Source of the DNA: Lachnospiraceae bacterium UBA7076
GTDB lineage: Bacteria > Bacillota > Clostridia > Lachnospirales > Lachnospiraceae
DNA length: 20,472 bases
Assembly (NCBI GenBank): GCA_002493625.1
Contig: DKZK01000043.1
Coordinates: 31,675 to 52,146, forward strand
Direction of reading: 5' to 3'
This document shows positions 1 to 7,396 of this stretch, one piece after another. The position numbers and the translations under genes were made by a program. How positions within the stretch are numbered: the first letter of the stretch is position 1; each line of letters begins with the position of its first letter. The notes beneath the pieces were generated by a model that saw nothing but the letters and a program-made list of their open reading frames with translations, was not told the origin of the DNA and did no database searches.

Positions 1-114
1 AAGAACGCTCCAACGTGTTACTTAACCTCCGCTTTAAGCGAATCCTTATTGCAGCAGCCCTTATATATATTACTTCATCCTTGAAGTGTTGATAGTTCAA
101 ATCCCTTTGAAATA
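1..114. other. Region downstream of the rhomboid gene, no gene recognised
   Basis: This 114-bp stretch follows the rhomboid stop codon. It contains two weak inverted repeats: TTCAAA/TTTGAA with a 4-base loop around 98-113, and CGCTT/AAGCG around 31-41. Neither is GC-rich with a T-run, so I do not call a terminator. The window edge prevents deciding whether the next gene begins here. Confidence 0.3.
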
Positions 115-738
115 TTATAAGCTATTATCTATATCGGCAGACACGCCTGCATTATTAACTGTATCCGTAATAAAAGTCCCAATAACCATTACAAAAGTGA
201 TTACCGTCCCAAATGCAAAACCAAATGTATGGGTAAGAAACGAGCTTACATTATCATTTACAAGGATAAAATATAAAAGTGAGACTATAACATCCGGACG
301 GAACCATTTTAAATGAAATCCCTTTGGAAAGCGAAGATAACAGACCATGAAGCACCCCATTAACGCAAATATTCCGCCGGAGGAGCCCCCGTCATATATG
401 GGAAACGGAAAATTCACCACAATGGAATATGCAATTTCTGCCAATGCTCCGCCTGCCGTAAATATAAACAATGTTTTCCATTTCCCGATAAAGGGGCTTA
501 TCAAGGAGCCGATGGAAATTAATGCTATGGAATTGAAAAAAATATGACCGATGGAATGGTGGATAAATATTGCGGTAAACCACCTGTAATATTGTCCCTC
601 CAGATATTTAAAATCCGTTCCTGCAAGAGCGTTAAATATCTCCTCATTCATGGTTGTTACAATAAATAACGGAATAAACAAAGTAACCAACAGTACGCAT
701 ACCAGATTGTTCTTTATCCATTCCGTTATCCTGTTCAT
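115..738 (-). CDS. Rhomboid family intramembrane serine protease
   Basis: This is probably a membrane protease that cleaves transmembrane substrates within the bilayer. From the chosen start it has 207 residues and about six hydrophobic segments, the minimal GlpG-like core. The second helix carries His60-x4-His65-x3-Asn69, matching the GlpG oxyanion/active-site pattern. The G-x-S-G motif (GGSSGG) puts the nucleophile at Ser120, and the last core helix has His170 followed by G-x-x-x-G, so the Ser/His dyad is intact. The open frame reaches an ATG at 753, but that ATG lies inside the Shine-Dalgarno GGAGGG that serves the ATG at 738, so I start at 738. It lies 27 bp downstream of a lipoprotein gene and is the last gene of a three-gene operon. 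Its substrate is not evident. The neighbouring lipoprotein is a possible partner only by proximity. Confidence 0.9.
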   Translation of the reverse strand: MNRITEWIKNNLVCVLLVTLFIPLFIVTTMNEEIFNALAGTDFKYLEGQYYRWFTAIFIHHSIGHIFFNSIALISIGSLISPFIGKWKTLFIFTAGGALAEIAYSIVVNFPFPIYDGGSSGGIFALMGCFMVCYLRFPKGFHLKWFRPDVIVSLLYFILVNDNVSSFLTHTFGFAFGTVITFVMVIGTFITDTVNNAGVSADIDNSL

Positions 739-765
739 ATATTTTCCCTCCATAAATTTTTAATT

Positions 766-1440
766 TTATTTCAATGTAAAGCTGTCAAGCATTTCCTGAA
801 GTTTAAGGTCTATGCTTTCCGGTATTCCTTCAAAAGTAAAAACCTCTACAAGCAATGTACCTTCCTTTAAAGCTATGACATAGCAGGTCTGTATCTGTTT
901 TACACCGCCGGTTTGCGTTACTATTTCAACCTTTTTTGCCTCCGCATTATCTGCGCCAAGAAAAGCCTCCGTGATTTCCAGACCATCCACGCCTGATTGT
1001 AAAACAAGTCCGTTTGCCACTGTTTCCGCGTCCATATCCGTGTATTTCTGAACAGCAATATATACCATGATATCAAGCGCATTACATATAAAGCTGTCAA
1101 CCCCGTCCGCTTCCACAAACGAAAACAACTCCGAATCATAGGTTAAGGAATATCCAAGAGGGCTTTCATATACAACCTTCTGCGAGGAAGCTCCTTCATT
1201 TTCCGCATCTTCTGTTGTGACAGTTGCAGCTTCACTTTCCGTATCTTCTGTTATATCAGATGTCATTTTGTCCTCCGTGTTTTCTGTCACATCCGATGTC
1301 GTTTTGCCCTCCGTGTCTTCTGCCACATCAGATGCCGTTTTCTTTTCCTGTGCGCTGTCATTGTTCTTTCCCGAGCAGGCAGTAAAAGCACATATACACG
1401 CTAACGCTAAAAATAATGCTATAATCTTTCTAAGTTTCAT
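766..1440 (-). CDS. Putative lipoprotein with acidic repeat linker
   Basis: This is a 224-residue secreted protein of unknown function. The N-terminus is a lipoprotein signal peptide: a KLRK basic start, a hydrophobic core, and an FTAC lipobox with Cys22 as the lipidated residue. Residues 35-82 form four degenerate 12-residue Thr/Ser/Asp/Glu-rich repeats (TASDVAEDTEGK type), probably an extended acidic spacer across the cell wall. Residues 87-224 form a globular domain starting near SPLGYSLTYDSELF and ending in LDSFTLK. This resembles small Firmicute lipoprotein domains, but I cannot name the family. The ATG is preceded by GAGGTGAA. It sits 17 bp downstream of the C_GCAxxG_C_C gene and 27 bp upstream of the rhomboid gene, so all three are probably co-transcribed. 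Confidence 0.75.
   Translation of the reverse strand: MKLRKIIALFLALACICAFTACSGKNNDSAQEKKTASDVAEDTEGKTTSDVTENTEDKMTSDITEDTESEAATVTTEDAENEGASSQKVVYESPLGYSLTYDSELFSFVEADGVDSFICNALDIMVYIAVQKYTDMDAETVANGLVLQSGVDGLEITEAFLGADNAEAKKVEIVTQTGGVKQIQTCYVIALKEGTLLVEVFTFEGIPESIDLKLQEMLDSFTLK
1195..1338 (-). repeat. Four degenerate 36-bp tandem repeats in the lipoprotein gene
   Basis: The translated units are TASDVAEDTEGK, TTSDVTENTEDK, MTSDITEDTESE and AATVTTEDAENE. The first three are clearly related and the fourth is diverged. They encode an acidic, Thr-rich linker between the lipid anchor and the globular domain, and such repeats may vary in number between strains. Confidence 0.75.
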
Positions 1441-1457
1441 TTCACCTCACCCACCTT

Positions 1458-1862
1458 TTATATCTGTGCACCGGCAATCTCATCAACAATTTCTATTGCT
1501 TCACATATCATGGAATCACAGTGTTCTTTTTTGCCCCCGCCTTTTGCAACATTTGCTCTCAGTAAATCTGCACAGTTTATCATACCGTTATGATTATCTG
1601 CAATTCGCTGGCGGAATTCTCTTATTACATTAGGTTTGTCAATTCCTTTTGCCCCCAAAACCATCAGTCCGCTTGTAACTGCTCCGCATACGCCGCCGCA
1701 TTTCATGCCGCCGCCAAAGTTACATCCAAGCCCTGCTGCCTGCTCCTCGCTAAACCCAAGCTCCTTTGCATATGCCCGCAAAATAGTCCGGGCGCAGTTA
1801 TTTACCATTGGCGTTTCATTTCTCAGCTCCATCGCTCTTTTTATGTGCTCATTCGTCTCCAT
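1458..1862 (-). CDS. C_GCAxxG_C_C family redox-type protein
   Basis: This 134-residue cytosolic protein belongs to the C_GCAxxG_C_C family, cysteine-rich proteins of anaerobes thought to be redox-active or metal-binding, with no firmly established reaction. Visible hallmarks are Cys23 (NNCARTIL), the glycine-rich stretch ending FGGGMKCGGVCGAVTSG with Cys47, Cys55 and Cys59, Cys97 (INCADLL), and a C-terminal pair Cys115/Cys120 (HCDSMIC). Length and cysteine order fit the family. There is no signal peptide. The ATG has a strong AGGAGG site and lies about 70 bp from a good promoter, making it the first gene of an operon with a lipoprotein and a rhomboid protease. A link between this cytosolic protein and the two membrane/surface products is not obvious. 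Confidence 0.85.
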   Translation of the reverse strand: METNEHIKRAMELRNETPMVNNCARTILRAYAKELGFSEEQAAGLGCNFGGGMKCGGVCGAVTSGLMVLGAKGIDKPNVIREFRQRIADNHNGMINCADLLRANVAKGGGKKEHCDSMICEAIEIVDEIAGAQI

Positions 1863-1934
1863 TTGTTCTCCTCCTTCTGATGGCAGTGCAATATAGACAA
1901 TGCAATAAACAGCGTTCCATCTATCCGAGCTTTT

Positions 1935-1963
1935 ATTATATCATACCATACCTGTTATTTCCA
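1935..1963 (-). promoter_or_regulatory. Promoter of the C_GCAxxG/lipoprotein/rhomboid operon
   Basis: On the minus strand TGGAAA (1958-1963) is followed after 17 bp by TATAAT (1935-1940). A TG placed one base before the -10 box makes it an extended -10. The start codon at 1862 is about 70 bp downstream. The surrounding gap 1863-2005 holds no gene, and I see no terminator there for the upstream ABC operon. Confidence 0.65.
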
Positions 1964-2005
1964 CTTTAGAAACATAGATGAGGCAGCATTATTTTAATTA
2001 TTTTT

Positions 2006-4414
2006 TCAGCATTCCATCCCTCTGAGCCGTTCCACAAGAGACTCCTTTGAAAAGCTTTTCATGGATATAAGAATAATGATAAGCGGTACCGCAATCAGCA
2101 CGCATGCGTAGGCAAGCGCAAAAACAACAGGAAACTGAAATTCCATATAAAATGCTCCTGCGCGGTAAAGAGCCCTGCTGAGCCCATAGCCGCAAAATGT
2201 CCCGACAGTCATGGTAACGCCAACGGTAGCAATGACAAGGAGCAGGCTTTCTCCCAGAAGCATTTTACGGATTTGCCCCTTGCTCATACCAATGGATTCA
2301 AGCATTGCAAGCTCCTGTTTGCGGGTAACAATATTGGTAATCAGCGTATTCATCATGCTCAGAATACTGAACATCATAATAAAGACGGCAAGTCCGCTTA
2401 TGGCGCCGAATATCTGATTTGCGTTCTGTTTATATGCGATTCTTCGGTCCGCAAGCGTCTCAAGAAGCAATTGCGGTTTATCCGCTATCATCTGTGCAAG
2501 GGCTTCTTCGACAGCCGCTTCCTTATCTGCTTTTGTCGATATAAGCAAATCCGAGTTTAAGCTGTCATACGAAAGCCAATTCAAAACAGCCTGTTCCGGC
2601 ATCAGAAACCATCCCTCCAGTTCATTATGATTGAGAACATATTCGTCATTCATAATACCCAGTATTGTAACTTCTCTTTCCGCCGTTTTATCCCCGTCAT
2701 AATAATGCAGAATAATTTTATCTCCCGTTTCAAATTTCCAGCCGTAAACCTCTGCCACAGTGCCATTGTCCGCCACCAGAATGTAATCGCCGCTCATCAG
2801 TTTTCCGCAGTCGGCGCTGCCCTCCATCAGATACTTTTCAATTTCTTTTGTTTCTTCCTCCGACAGGGGATAAATCATATCATGATTGCCATACTCATCA
2901 TGTTTCGGACAATCAAATTTCACGCCGAAGTTTTTAATTTCTGTTACGCCTTCAACTCCATCCAAAGCGGATATTTCTTCTACAAAATCACGGTTCATGG
3001 GAAAATCTGCCTGTATGCCGCTCATGCCATTCTCATTCTGCTCAATGGCAGTCTGCGTATATTGAATATGAAACTCCGCATTTTTCCATATGCCCTGTCT
3101 TGCAAAATTTTCCCTGTCAAAGGAAGACATGTAGGTAGCCGCCGCCATAAAAAGTATACCCCCGAATGCAAGGGACAACATTGTAATAACTGCCTTCTTT
3201 TTATTTCTTGAGAAATTCATCATCCCCAGACCAATTGACGACAAGCTGCGGCATATTTTTTTATTTGCTGTTTTTTCCATACCCTCCTGCGGCACATAAC
3301 GCAGTGCATCCATGGGAGAAACATTTGCCGCCAGCCGCGCAGGTCTGCGTACTGAAATCATTGTAATAATATAAATAACCGCAAGCACAAACATAATTAT
3401 CAGAAATGTATTCAACATCTGAAACCCATCGGGTATTATAAAATACCCCGCAATGCCGCCGATAATAATGCCGACAGGAGCAGAGCGCAGATACAGGGCG
3501 CCGCCCTCACCGGAAACAAGCTTTTTCATCTGCCTCCTTGTCATGCCTATCGTGCGAAGCTGTCCGAACTGATGGATCCTGCCAATGACAGACAGGAAGA
3601 ACACACCGTAAATTACAAGGATGCAGGCAAGCAGAATCACAATGCCAACCAGTCCGAAAATCAAAGTGTACTGCGCATCTATGGACAGTGAATCAATAAA
3701 TGCCTTTGAGGGATTTACATACTTTCTTTCAATTCCTGAATCACTTCCAACAAGATACATCAGTTCCCTGCAATCCTCAGGGTGCATGGTCGCCGCCCCA
3801 TACAGCTTTGCATACACCTCATACGGTTCATCCTTTAACTGACTGCCGTTTTTTGCATAGCTTTCTGAAAAGAATACGGGAAACTGTTTTTCCGTGTCTC
3901 CTCCCTTCAGTATGCCCGATACAATAAATTCCTCCCTGTTTCCGTCATAAAAGTCCAGTGTTATTTTATTTCCAATTTCAGGAGCAATTCCCATTTTTTT
4001 AAGCATCGCCGCCTGCACAGCCACTTCATTTTCCATTTTTGGCAAACTTCCGTCCGCAAGCTCTCCCACCTGAATTTTATCAGACAGCTCGCTGACATAA
4101 TATGGTATTACATTAAAACCATTCCCCTCTGATGGTGTACCCGATTTTACCTGTATCTGATAAGCAATACGCTCGTCTTTTTTCAGCATTTCCACCTGCT
4201 CATCCGTCAGGTTATAAAAGCTTACCTGCTGTCTGTGGGAGAGTTCATTTTTAATCTGCTGCTTTTGTCCCACAGCAAACATAAGTATTACCATTAAGAG
4301 GGCGGTCGCCAGAACAATTGTAATCTTTACGAACATATTACGCCTGCGGCTTGCCTTCAGACTCTGCTTTGTCATCCGGGAAATCATTTTTGAACTTATT
4401 TTTCTGCTGTTCAT
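2006..4414 (-). CDS. ABC transporter permease, duplicated FtsX type
   Basis: This 802-residue membrane protein is the partner of the ATPase encoded 12 bp upstream. It shows an internal duplication of the four-helix FtsX/MacB unit. In the first half, TM1 is about 30-48, an extracytoplasmic domain about 50-245, then TMs near 248-276, 308-327 and 335-355. In the second half, TM5 is about 406-427, an extracytoplasmic domain about 430-660, then TMs near 669-690, 720-743 and 763-785. The cytoplasmic coupling sequences GQLRTIGMTRRQ and LAMLESIGMSKGQ are equivalent in the two halves. Such transporters work mechanically to export or release lipoproteins or peptides, or give resistance to antimicrobial peptides. 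The ten-helix BceB layout is not present. With a LytTR/GHKL system upstream, peptide defence or export is plausible, but the substrate cannot be read from sequence. Confidence 0.88.
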   Translation of the reverse strand: MNSRKISSKMISRMTKQSLKASRRRNMFVKITIVLATALLMVILMFAVGQKQQIKNELSHRQQVSFYNLTDEQVEMLKKDERIAYQIQVKSGTPSEGNGFNVIPYYVSELSDKIQVGELADGSLPKMENEVAVQAAMLKKMGIAPEIGNKITLDFYDGNREEFIVSGILKGGDTEKQFPVFFSESYAKNGSQLKDEPYEVYAKLYGAATMHPEDCRELMYLVGSDSGIERKYVNPSKAFIDSLSIDAQYTLIFGLVGIVILLACILVIYGVFFLSVIGRIHQFGQLRTIGMTRRQMKKLVSGEGGALYLRSAPVGIIIGGIAGYFIIPDGFQMLNTFLIIMFVLAVIYIITMISVRRPARLAANVSPMDALRYVPQEGMEKTANKKICRSLSSIGLGMMNFSRNKKKAVITMLSLAFGGILFMAAATYMSSFDRENFARQGIWKNAEFHIQYTQTAIEQNENGMSGIQADFPMNRDFVEEISALDGVEGVTEIKNFGVKFDCPKHDEYGNHDMIYPLSEEETKEIEKYLMEGSADCGKLMSGDYILVADNGTVAEVYGWKFETGDKIILHYYDGDKTAEREVTILGIMNDEYVLNHNELEGWFLMPEQAVLNWLSYDSLNSDLLISTKADKEAAVEEALAQMIADKPQLLLETLADRRIAYKQNANQIFGAISGLAVFIMMFSILSMMNTLITNIVTRKQELAMLESIGMSKGQIRKMLLGESLLLVIATVGVTMTVGTFCGYGLSRALYRAGAFYMEFQFPVVFALAYACVLIAVPLIIILISMKSFSKESLVERLRGMEC

Positions 4415-4426
4415 CCTGACGCCCCC

Positions 4427-5092
4427 TTACAACCGGATTTTTCCGTCTTCAATACGAATTATCACATCCGCTTTTTTTGCAATTTCCGGATTGTGGGTAA
4501 TCATTACAATTGTCTGACAAAATTTTTCACTTGTCATTTTCAAAAGGTCAATAACCTTGTCGCTTGTGCGGCTGTCAAGATTGCCTGTGGGCTCGTCGGC
4601 AAGGATAATTGCCGGCTTGGACACCAATGCTCTCGCAATCGCCACACGTTGCTGCTGTCCGCCGGAAAGGTGGCTCGGATAATTTTTCAGTTTTCCCTCA
4701 AGTTCAAGAGAATGGACAATTTCATTTAAAAATTCACAGTCTTCCCTTTTTCCGTCCAGACGGACAGGCAGCACAATATTCTCGTATACATTCAGATATG
4801 GAACAAGGTTATAGTTCTGAAAGATAAATCCAATCCGCCTCCTGCGGAACACCGTGAGCTGTTCCCCGCTCATTTTTTCAATACTCTTCTGTTCTACCTG
4901 TACGCTGCCCGAATCAGGCGTATCTAATCCGCCAAGCATATTAAGCAAGGTAGATTTTCCGCTGCCCGACGTTCCCACAATAGCGGCAAACTGTCCGTTT
5001 TCCACGGATATATTTACATCATCAAGCGCTTTGACAAGACTCTCGCCCTTACCATAATATTTTTTTAAATGAGATGCGCATAAGACTGTCAT
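4427..5092 (-). CDS. ABC transporter ATP-binding protein (MacB/LolD type)
   Basis: This 221-residue ATPase energises the FtsX-type permease encoded downstream. All core motifs are intact: Walker A GTSGSGKST (40-48), Q-loop FQNYNLVPYL with Gln92, signature LSGGQQQRVAIARAL (142-156), Walker B IILADEPTGNLD (162-173) and H-loop His200. The length and the LVPYLNVYENI segment fit the MacB/LolD group. The start codon has the near-perfect site AAAGGAGG. It is preceded by a 141-bp gap containing a candidate promoter and paired direct repeats of LytTR type, and it lies downstream of the histidine kinase gene, so transcription may come both from read-through and from its own regulated promoter. Confidence 0.93.
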   Translation of the reverse strand: MTVLCASHLKKYYGKGESLVKALDDVNISVENGQFAAIVGTSGSGKSTLLNMLGGLDTPDSGSVQVEQKSIEKMSGEQLTVFRRRRIGFIFQNYNLVPYLNVYENIVLPVRLDGKREDCEFLNEIVHSLELEGKLKNYPSHLSGGQQQRVAIARALVSKPAIILADEPTGNLDSRTSDKVIDLLKMTSEKFCQTIVMITHNPEIAKKADVIIRIEDGKIRL

Positions 5093-5134
5093 ATTAATTT
5101 CCTCCTTTGACTTTCCAATCTTACTGACAAACTC

Positions 5135-5162
5135 ATCTTACACCGGGCAATAAAAAAGGCAA
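5135..5162 (-). promoter_or_regulatory. Candidate weak promoter of the ABC transporter genes
   Basis: On the minus strand TTGCCT (5157-5162) is separated by 16 bp from TAAGAT (5135-5140), each with four of six consensus bases. A weak promoter of this kind would suit an activator-dependent gene. The start codon at 5092 lies about 40 bp downstream. Confidence 0.4.
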
Positions 5163-5170
5163 TGTCAGAC

Positions 5171-5198
5171 GCAAAATCTAACATCTGCACTGCAAAAA
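5171..5198 (-). promoter_or_regulatory. Paired direct repeats, candidate LytTR response-regulator boxes
   Basis: On the minus strand TTTTTGCAG and ATTTTGCGT share the core TTTTGC exactly, and the cores (at 5192-5197 and 5171-5176) start 21 bp apart, two helical turns. LytTR regulators such as AgrA bind two about 9-bp direct repeats with a 12-bp spacer. The pair ends 8 bp upstream of the candidate -35 box, the usual activator position. The likely ligand is the response regulator encoded at 6523-7236. The assignment is an inference from geometry. Confidence 0.4.
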
Positions 5199-5233
5199 CT
5201 AAAGCTGTTCCTCCATGTTAATCTCCATCCGTG

Positions 5234-6526
5234 TTATGATTTCGGAACAGGCAGCAATATCTTCAATGTGAATTTTCCCTTTTCCTGTGCAGTAGTACAA
5301 GTACCATTATACTTTTCAGCCGCCTTTTTCATATTTGTGATTCCAAAGCCATGCAGAAATTTATCTGCCTTTGCAGTGCGGCCATGTTTTTTTCCGTTAT
5401 CCTGAATACAATTATTTTCTATGCGGATAGATACAAAATCCTGAATTTCCCCAGCCTTAATCAATATTATACGCTGTTCCTCCGGCAGCTTTTCACTTGC
5501 CTCAATGGCATTATCTATTCCATTTCCAAACAATGTACTCATATCAAGGGGCTCGATGAAATCAATATTGCCAAAATCAATAGCAGCAGAAAAATCAACC
5601 TGCCTTTCACGCGCCTTCTCCGCCTTATCCTTAATGATAATATCCAGAAAGTCGTTACCTGTATGAATGTAGCTCTCATAATCCGCAATTTCCGAGCGGA
5701 GCTTCTGCGCCATTTGTCCGGCTGTCTCCGTTCCCTGACTTCCCTCCAGTACAAGCAGATGATTTTTCATATCGTGATATATGGACCGTATGCGTTCCTC
5801 ATCCCTGGCGCGCCGACAAAAATAATCTTTCTGGGCTTCCATATATTTCAGGCGGTAAGACATTTGCATGGAATCATAAATATACGAAACAAGATACATG
5901 CATCCGAAGCTTGAAAAAACAGAAGCTCCGCAAACCAGATATACAATCGCAATCTCTTTCGGCATAAAATAAATAACTGAAACTATGGCAACAAAAGAAG
6001 CCAATGTCAGCATATCAATAATCAGCCATGTACGTCCGTTTAAGTGGGACGGCAGCTTCGATATATATTTTTTCAGAACAAACCACGCTATAATCCAGAA
6101 TATCAGACGGAACAGAAGCGACAGCGTATGAATACCGGTACTAATCAGCATCAGCTCCGGATTTTGCTTCGTTTCTTCATAGCCTGCCTGCGTGACTGCC
6201 CAAAACAAACGTCCGCCGACGTCAAGCATCAGATAATTCACGGCAATCAATGCCGGATAAAACACCAGAAGCACCGATATTTTCTCCACAAATGTTCCAC
6301 TGTAAAATACAAAAAGATATAGGAAAAAAAACAACATTACTCCAAACACGCTCCCTGCGTCGTTGGAATAAATAATAGAATCGGATAAATATCCGCATAC
6401 GACAAATGCAATAATTTTCAAAACCACATGTTTTCGCAACGGAAGAAACGCTTTTAATATGAGGAAAAAAAACACGCAGTATCCCCATGCAAACAAAAAT
6501 GAAAGAATTTTAAAAAGGAGCATCAT
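5234..6526 (-). CDS. Sensor histidine kinase, GHKL family (AgrC/VirS-like)
   Basis: This membrane sensor kinase of about 430 residues presumably phosphorylates the LytTR regulator encoded just upstream. The N-terminal half (to about residue 220) has six or so hydrophobic segments and almost no extracytoplasmic loop. It is followed by the dimerisation/phosphoacceptor motif YHDMKNHL (His251) and an HATPase domain of the GHKL_5 type with N-box GNGIDNAIEA (Asn339) and G-box HGFGITNM (about 392-399). The frame extends to a TTG at 6541, but an ATG at 6526 forms an ATGA overlap with the regulator stop codon and is preceded by GGGGGA, so I use 6526. This overlap implies translational coupling. AgrC-like kinases often sense peptides, yet no AgrB or AgrD-like gene is present in the window. 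The ligand is unknown. Confidence 0.9.
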   Translation of the reverse strand: MMLLFKILSFLFAWGYCVFFFLILKAFLPLRKHVVLKIIAFVVCGYLSDSIIYSNDAGSVFGVMLFFFLYLFVFYSGTFVEKISVLLVFYPALIAVNYLMLDVGGRLFWAVTQAGYEETKQNPELMLISTGIHTLSLLFRLIFWIIAWFVLKKYISKLPSHLNGRTWLIIDMLTLASFVAIVSVIYFMPKEIAIVYLVCGASVFSSFGCMYLVSYIYDSMQMSYRLKYMEAQKDYFCRRARDEERIRSIYHDMKNHLLVLEGSQGTETAGQMAQKLRSEIADYESYIHTGNDFLDIIIKDKAEKARERQVDFSAAIDFGNIDFIEPLDMSTLFGNGIDNAIEASEKLPEEQRIILIKAGEIQDFVSIRIENNCIQDNGKKHGRTAKADKFLHGFGITNMKKAAEKYNGTCTTAQEKGKFTLKILLPVPKS

Positions 6527-7236
6527 AGCATATCCCCCCAATAGTCTGCCAATTTCCCCATAAACTCTTTTCGCTTTGGCTGGCTGACAGGAATTCTCTC
6601 ACCCGTTGTTAAAACCACTTCCAGATTTTCCACCCGTTTCACATACGCCATATTTAAAATAAAACTCGCATGACAGCGCACAAACTGCCGCTGTAATTCC
6701 AGAATGGAAGCGATTTCTTTCATGCTTTTATAAACAATCTGTTCCTGACCCTCAAAGTGCAAAAGCACATTACGTCCAGAGGTTTCGGCATAGCGCAGAT
6801 TTTTATACAGCACCTTAAATTTCCCTGCCCTGTTTGAAAAGGTGATATAAGGTTCTTCCCTGCCCTGATAACAGGAGAAAAAACGGTCAAGCTCCATTTT
6901 AAGTCTGCCGTATTTCACAGGCTTAAGCAGATAATTGACGACCCCGTATTCATAGCCTTTCCATACATACTGCGGCAGCGAGGTCAGAAAAAACAATCCG
7001 ACTGCGCTATCAATCTTACGGATATCCTCAGCAGTTTTCAGCCCGTTAATCTTTTCCATTTTTATATCCAGAAAAATCAAATCAAAATCAGGCTGAAAAT
7101 TTTCAAGCAGTTGTGTTCCGTCGTGAAACTCAAAAAAACAAAATGTCTTATCCGCTTCATCTGCATACCTTTTTAAAATTTTCTTTAGTTCAATAATAAA
7201 AATCTGCTCGTCATCGCAAATTGCTATTTTATACAC
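6523..7236 (-). CDS. LytTR-family response regulator (VirR/AgrA-like)
   Basis: This is a 237-residue transcription factor. The receiver domain (1 to about 120) has the acidic pair in ICDDE (residues 8-9), phosphoacceptor Asp57 in LDIKM, and a Lys in LLKPVKYG. Residues about 130-235 form a LytTR DNA-binding domain (YITFSNRAGKFKVLYKN, RCHASFILNMAYV, GERIPVSQPKRKEF). The start codon is GTG, preceded by AGGGGA. An upstream ATG alternative is not available in frame. The gene is the first of the operon with its cognate GHKL kinase and has its own good promoter. The direct repeats upstream of the ABC genes are the likely target. Promoter autoregulation is possible, but I see no clear repeat pair there. 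Confidence 0.92.
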   Translation of the reverse strand: MYKIAICDDEQIFIIELKKILKRYADEADKTFCFFEFHDGTQLLENFQPDFDLIFLDIKMEKINGLKTAEDIRKIDSAVGLFFLTSLPQYVWKGYEYGVVNYLLKPVKYGRLKMELDRFFSCYQGREEPYITFSNRAGKFKVLYKNLRYAETSGRNVLLHFEGQEQIVYKSMKEIASILELQRQFVRCHASFILNMAYVKRVENLEVVLTTGERIPVSQPKRKEFMGKLADYWGDML

Positions 7237-7308
7237 TTCTGTAATCCCCTTGCACTATAGAAAAATCATGTCTGTCCATATTTCTTCATTAGAAAATTCA
7301 CTTTGTTT

Positions 7309-7337
7309 ATTATATAAAAAACCGTATGGGGAATCAA
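7309..7337 (-). promoter_or_regulatory. Promoter of the two-component system operon
   Basis: On the minus strand TTGATT (7332-7337) is followed after 17 bp by a perfect TATAAT (7309-7314). The predicted start is near 7302, giving a leader of about 65 nt before the GTG codon at 7236. No terminator hairpin is visible between the macrodomain stop at 7397 and this promoter, so read-through from the sirtuin operon is possible. Confidence 0.7.
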
Positions 7338-7396
7338 GGCTGTACCGACAAGTTACTGCAAGGGTTACAGGCAATGCCCGAAATTTGCAGGAATTT

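Noticed and set aside
98..113. TTCAAA/TTTGAA hairpin as terminator of the rhomboid operon
   Set aside because: The stem is only 6 bp and AT-rich, and no T-run follows on the minus strand.
1217..1633. 138-residue plus-strand open frame
   Set aside because: It overlaps the lipoprotein repeat linker and the C_GCAxxG gene, both well supported on the minus strand, and has no family features.
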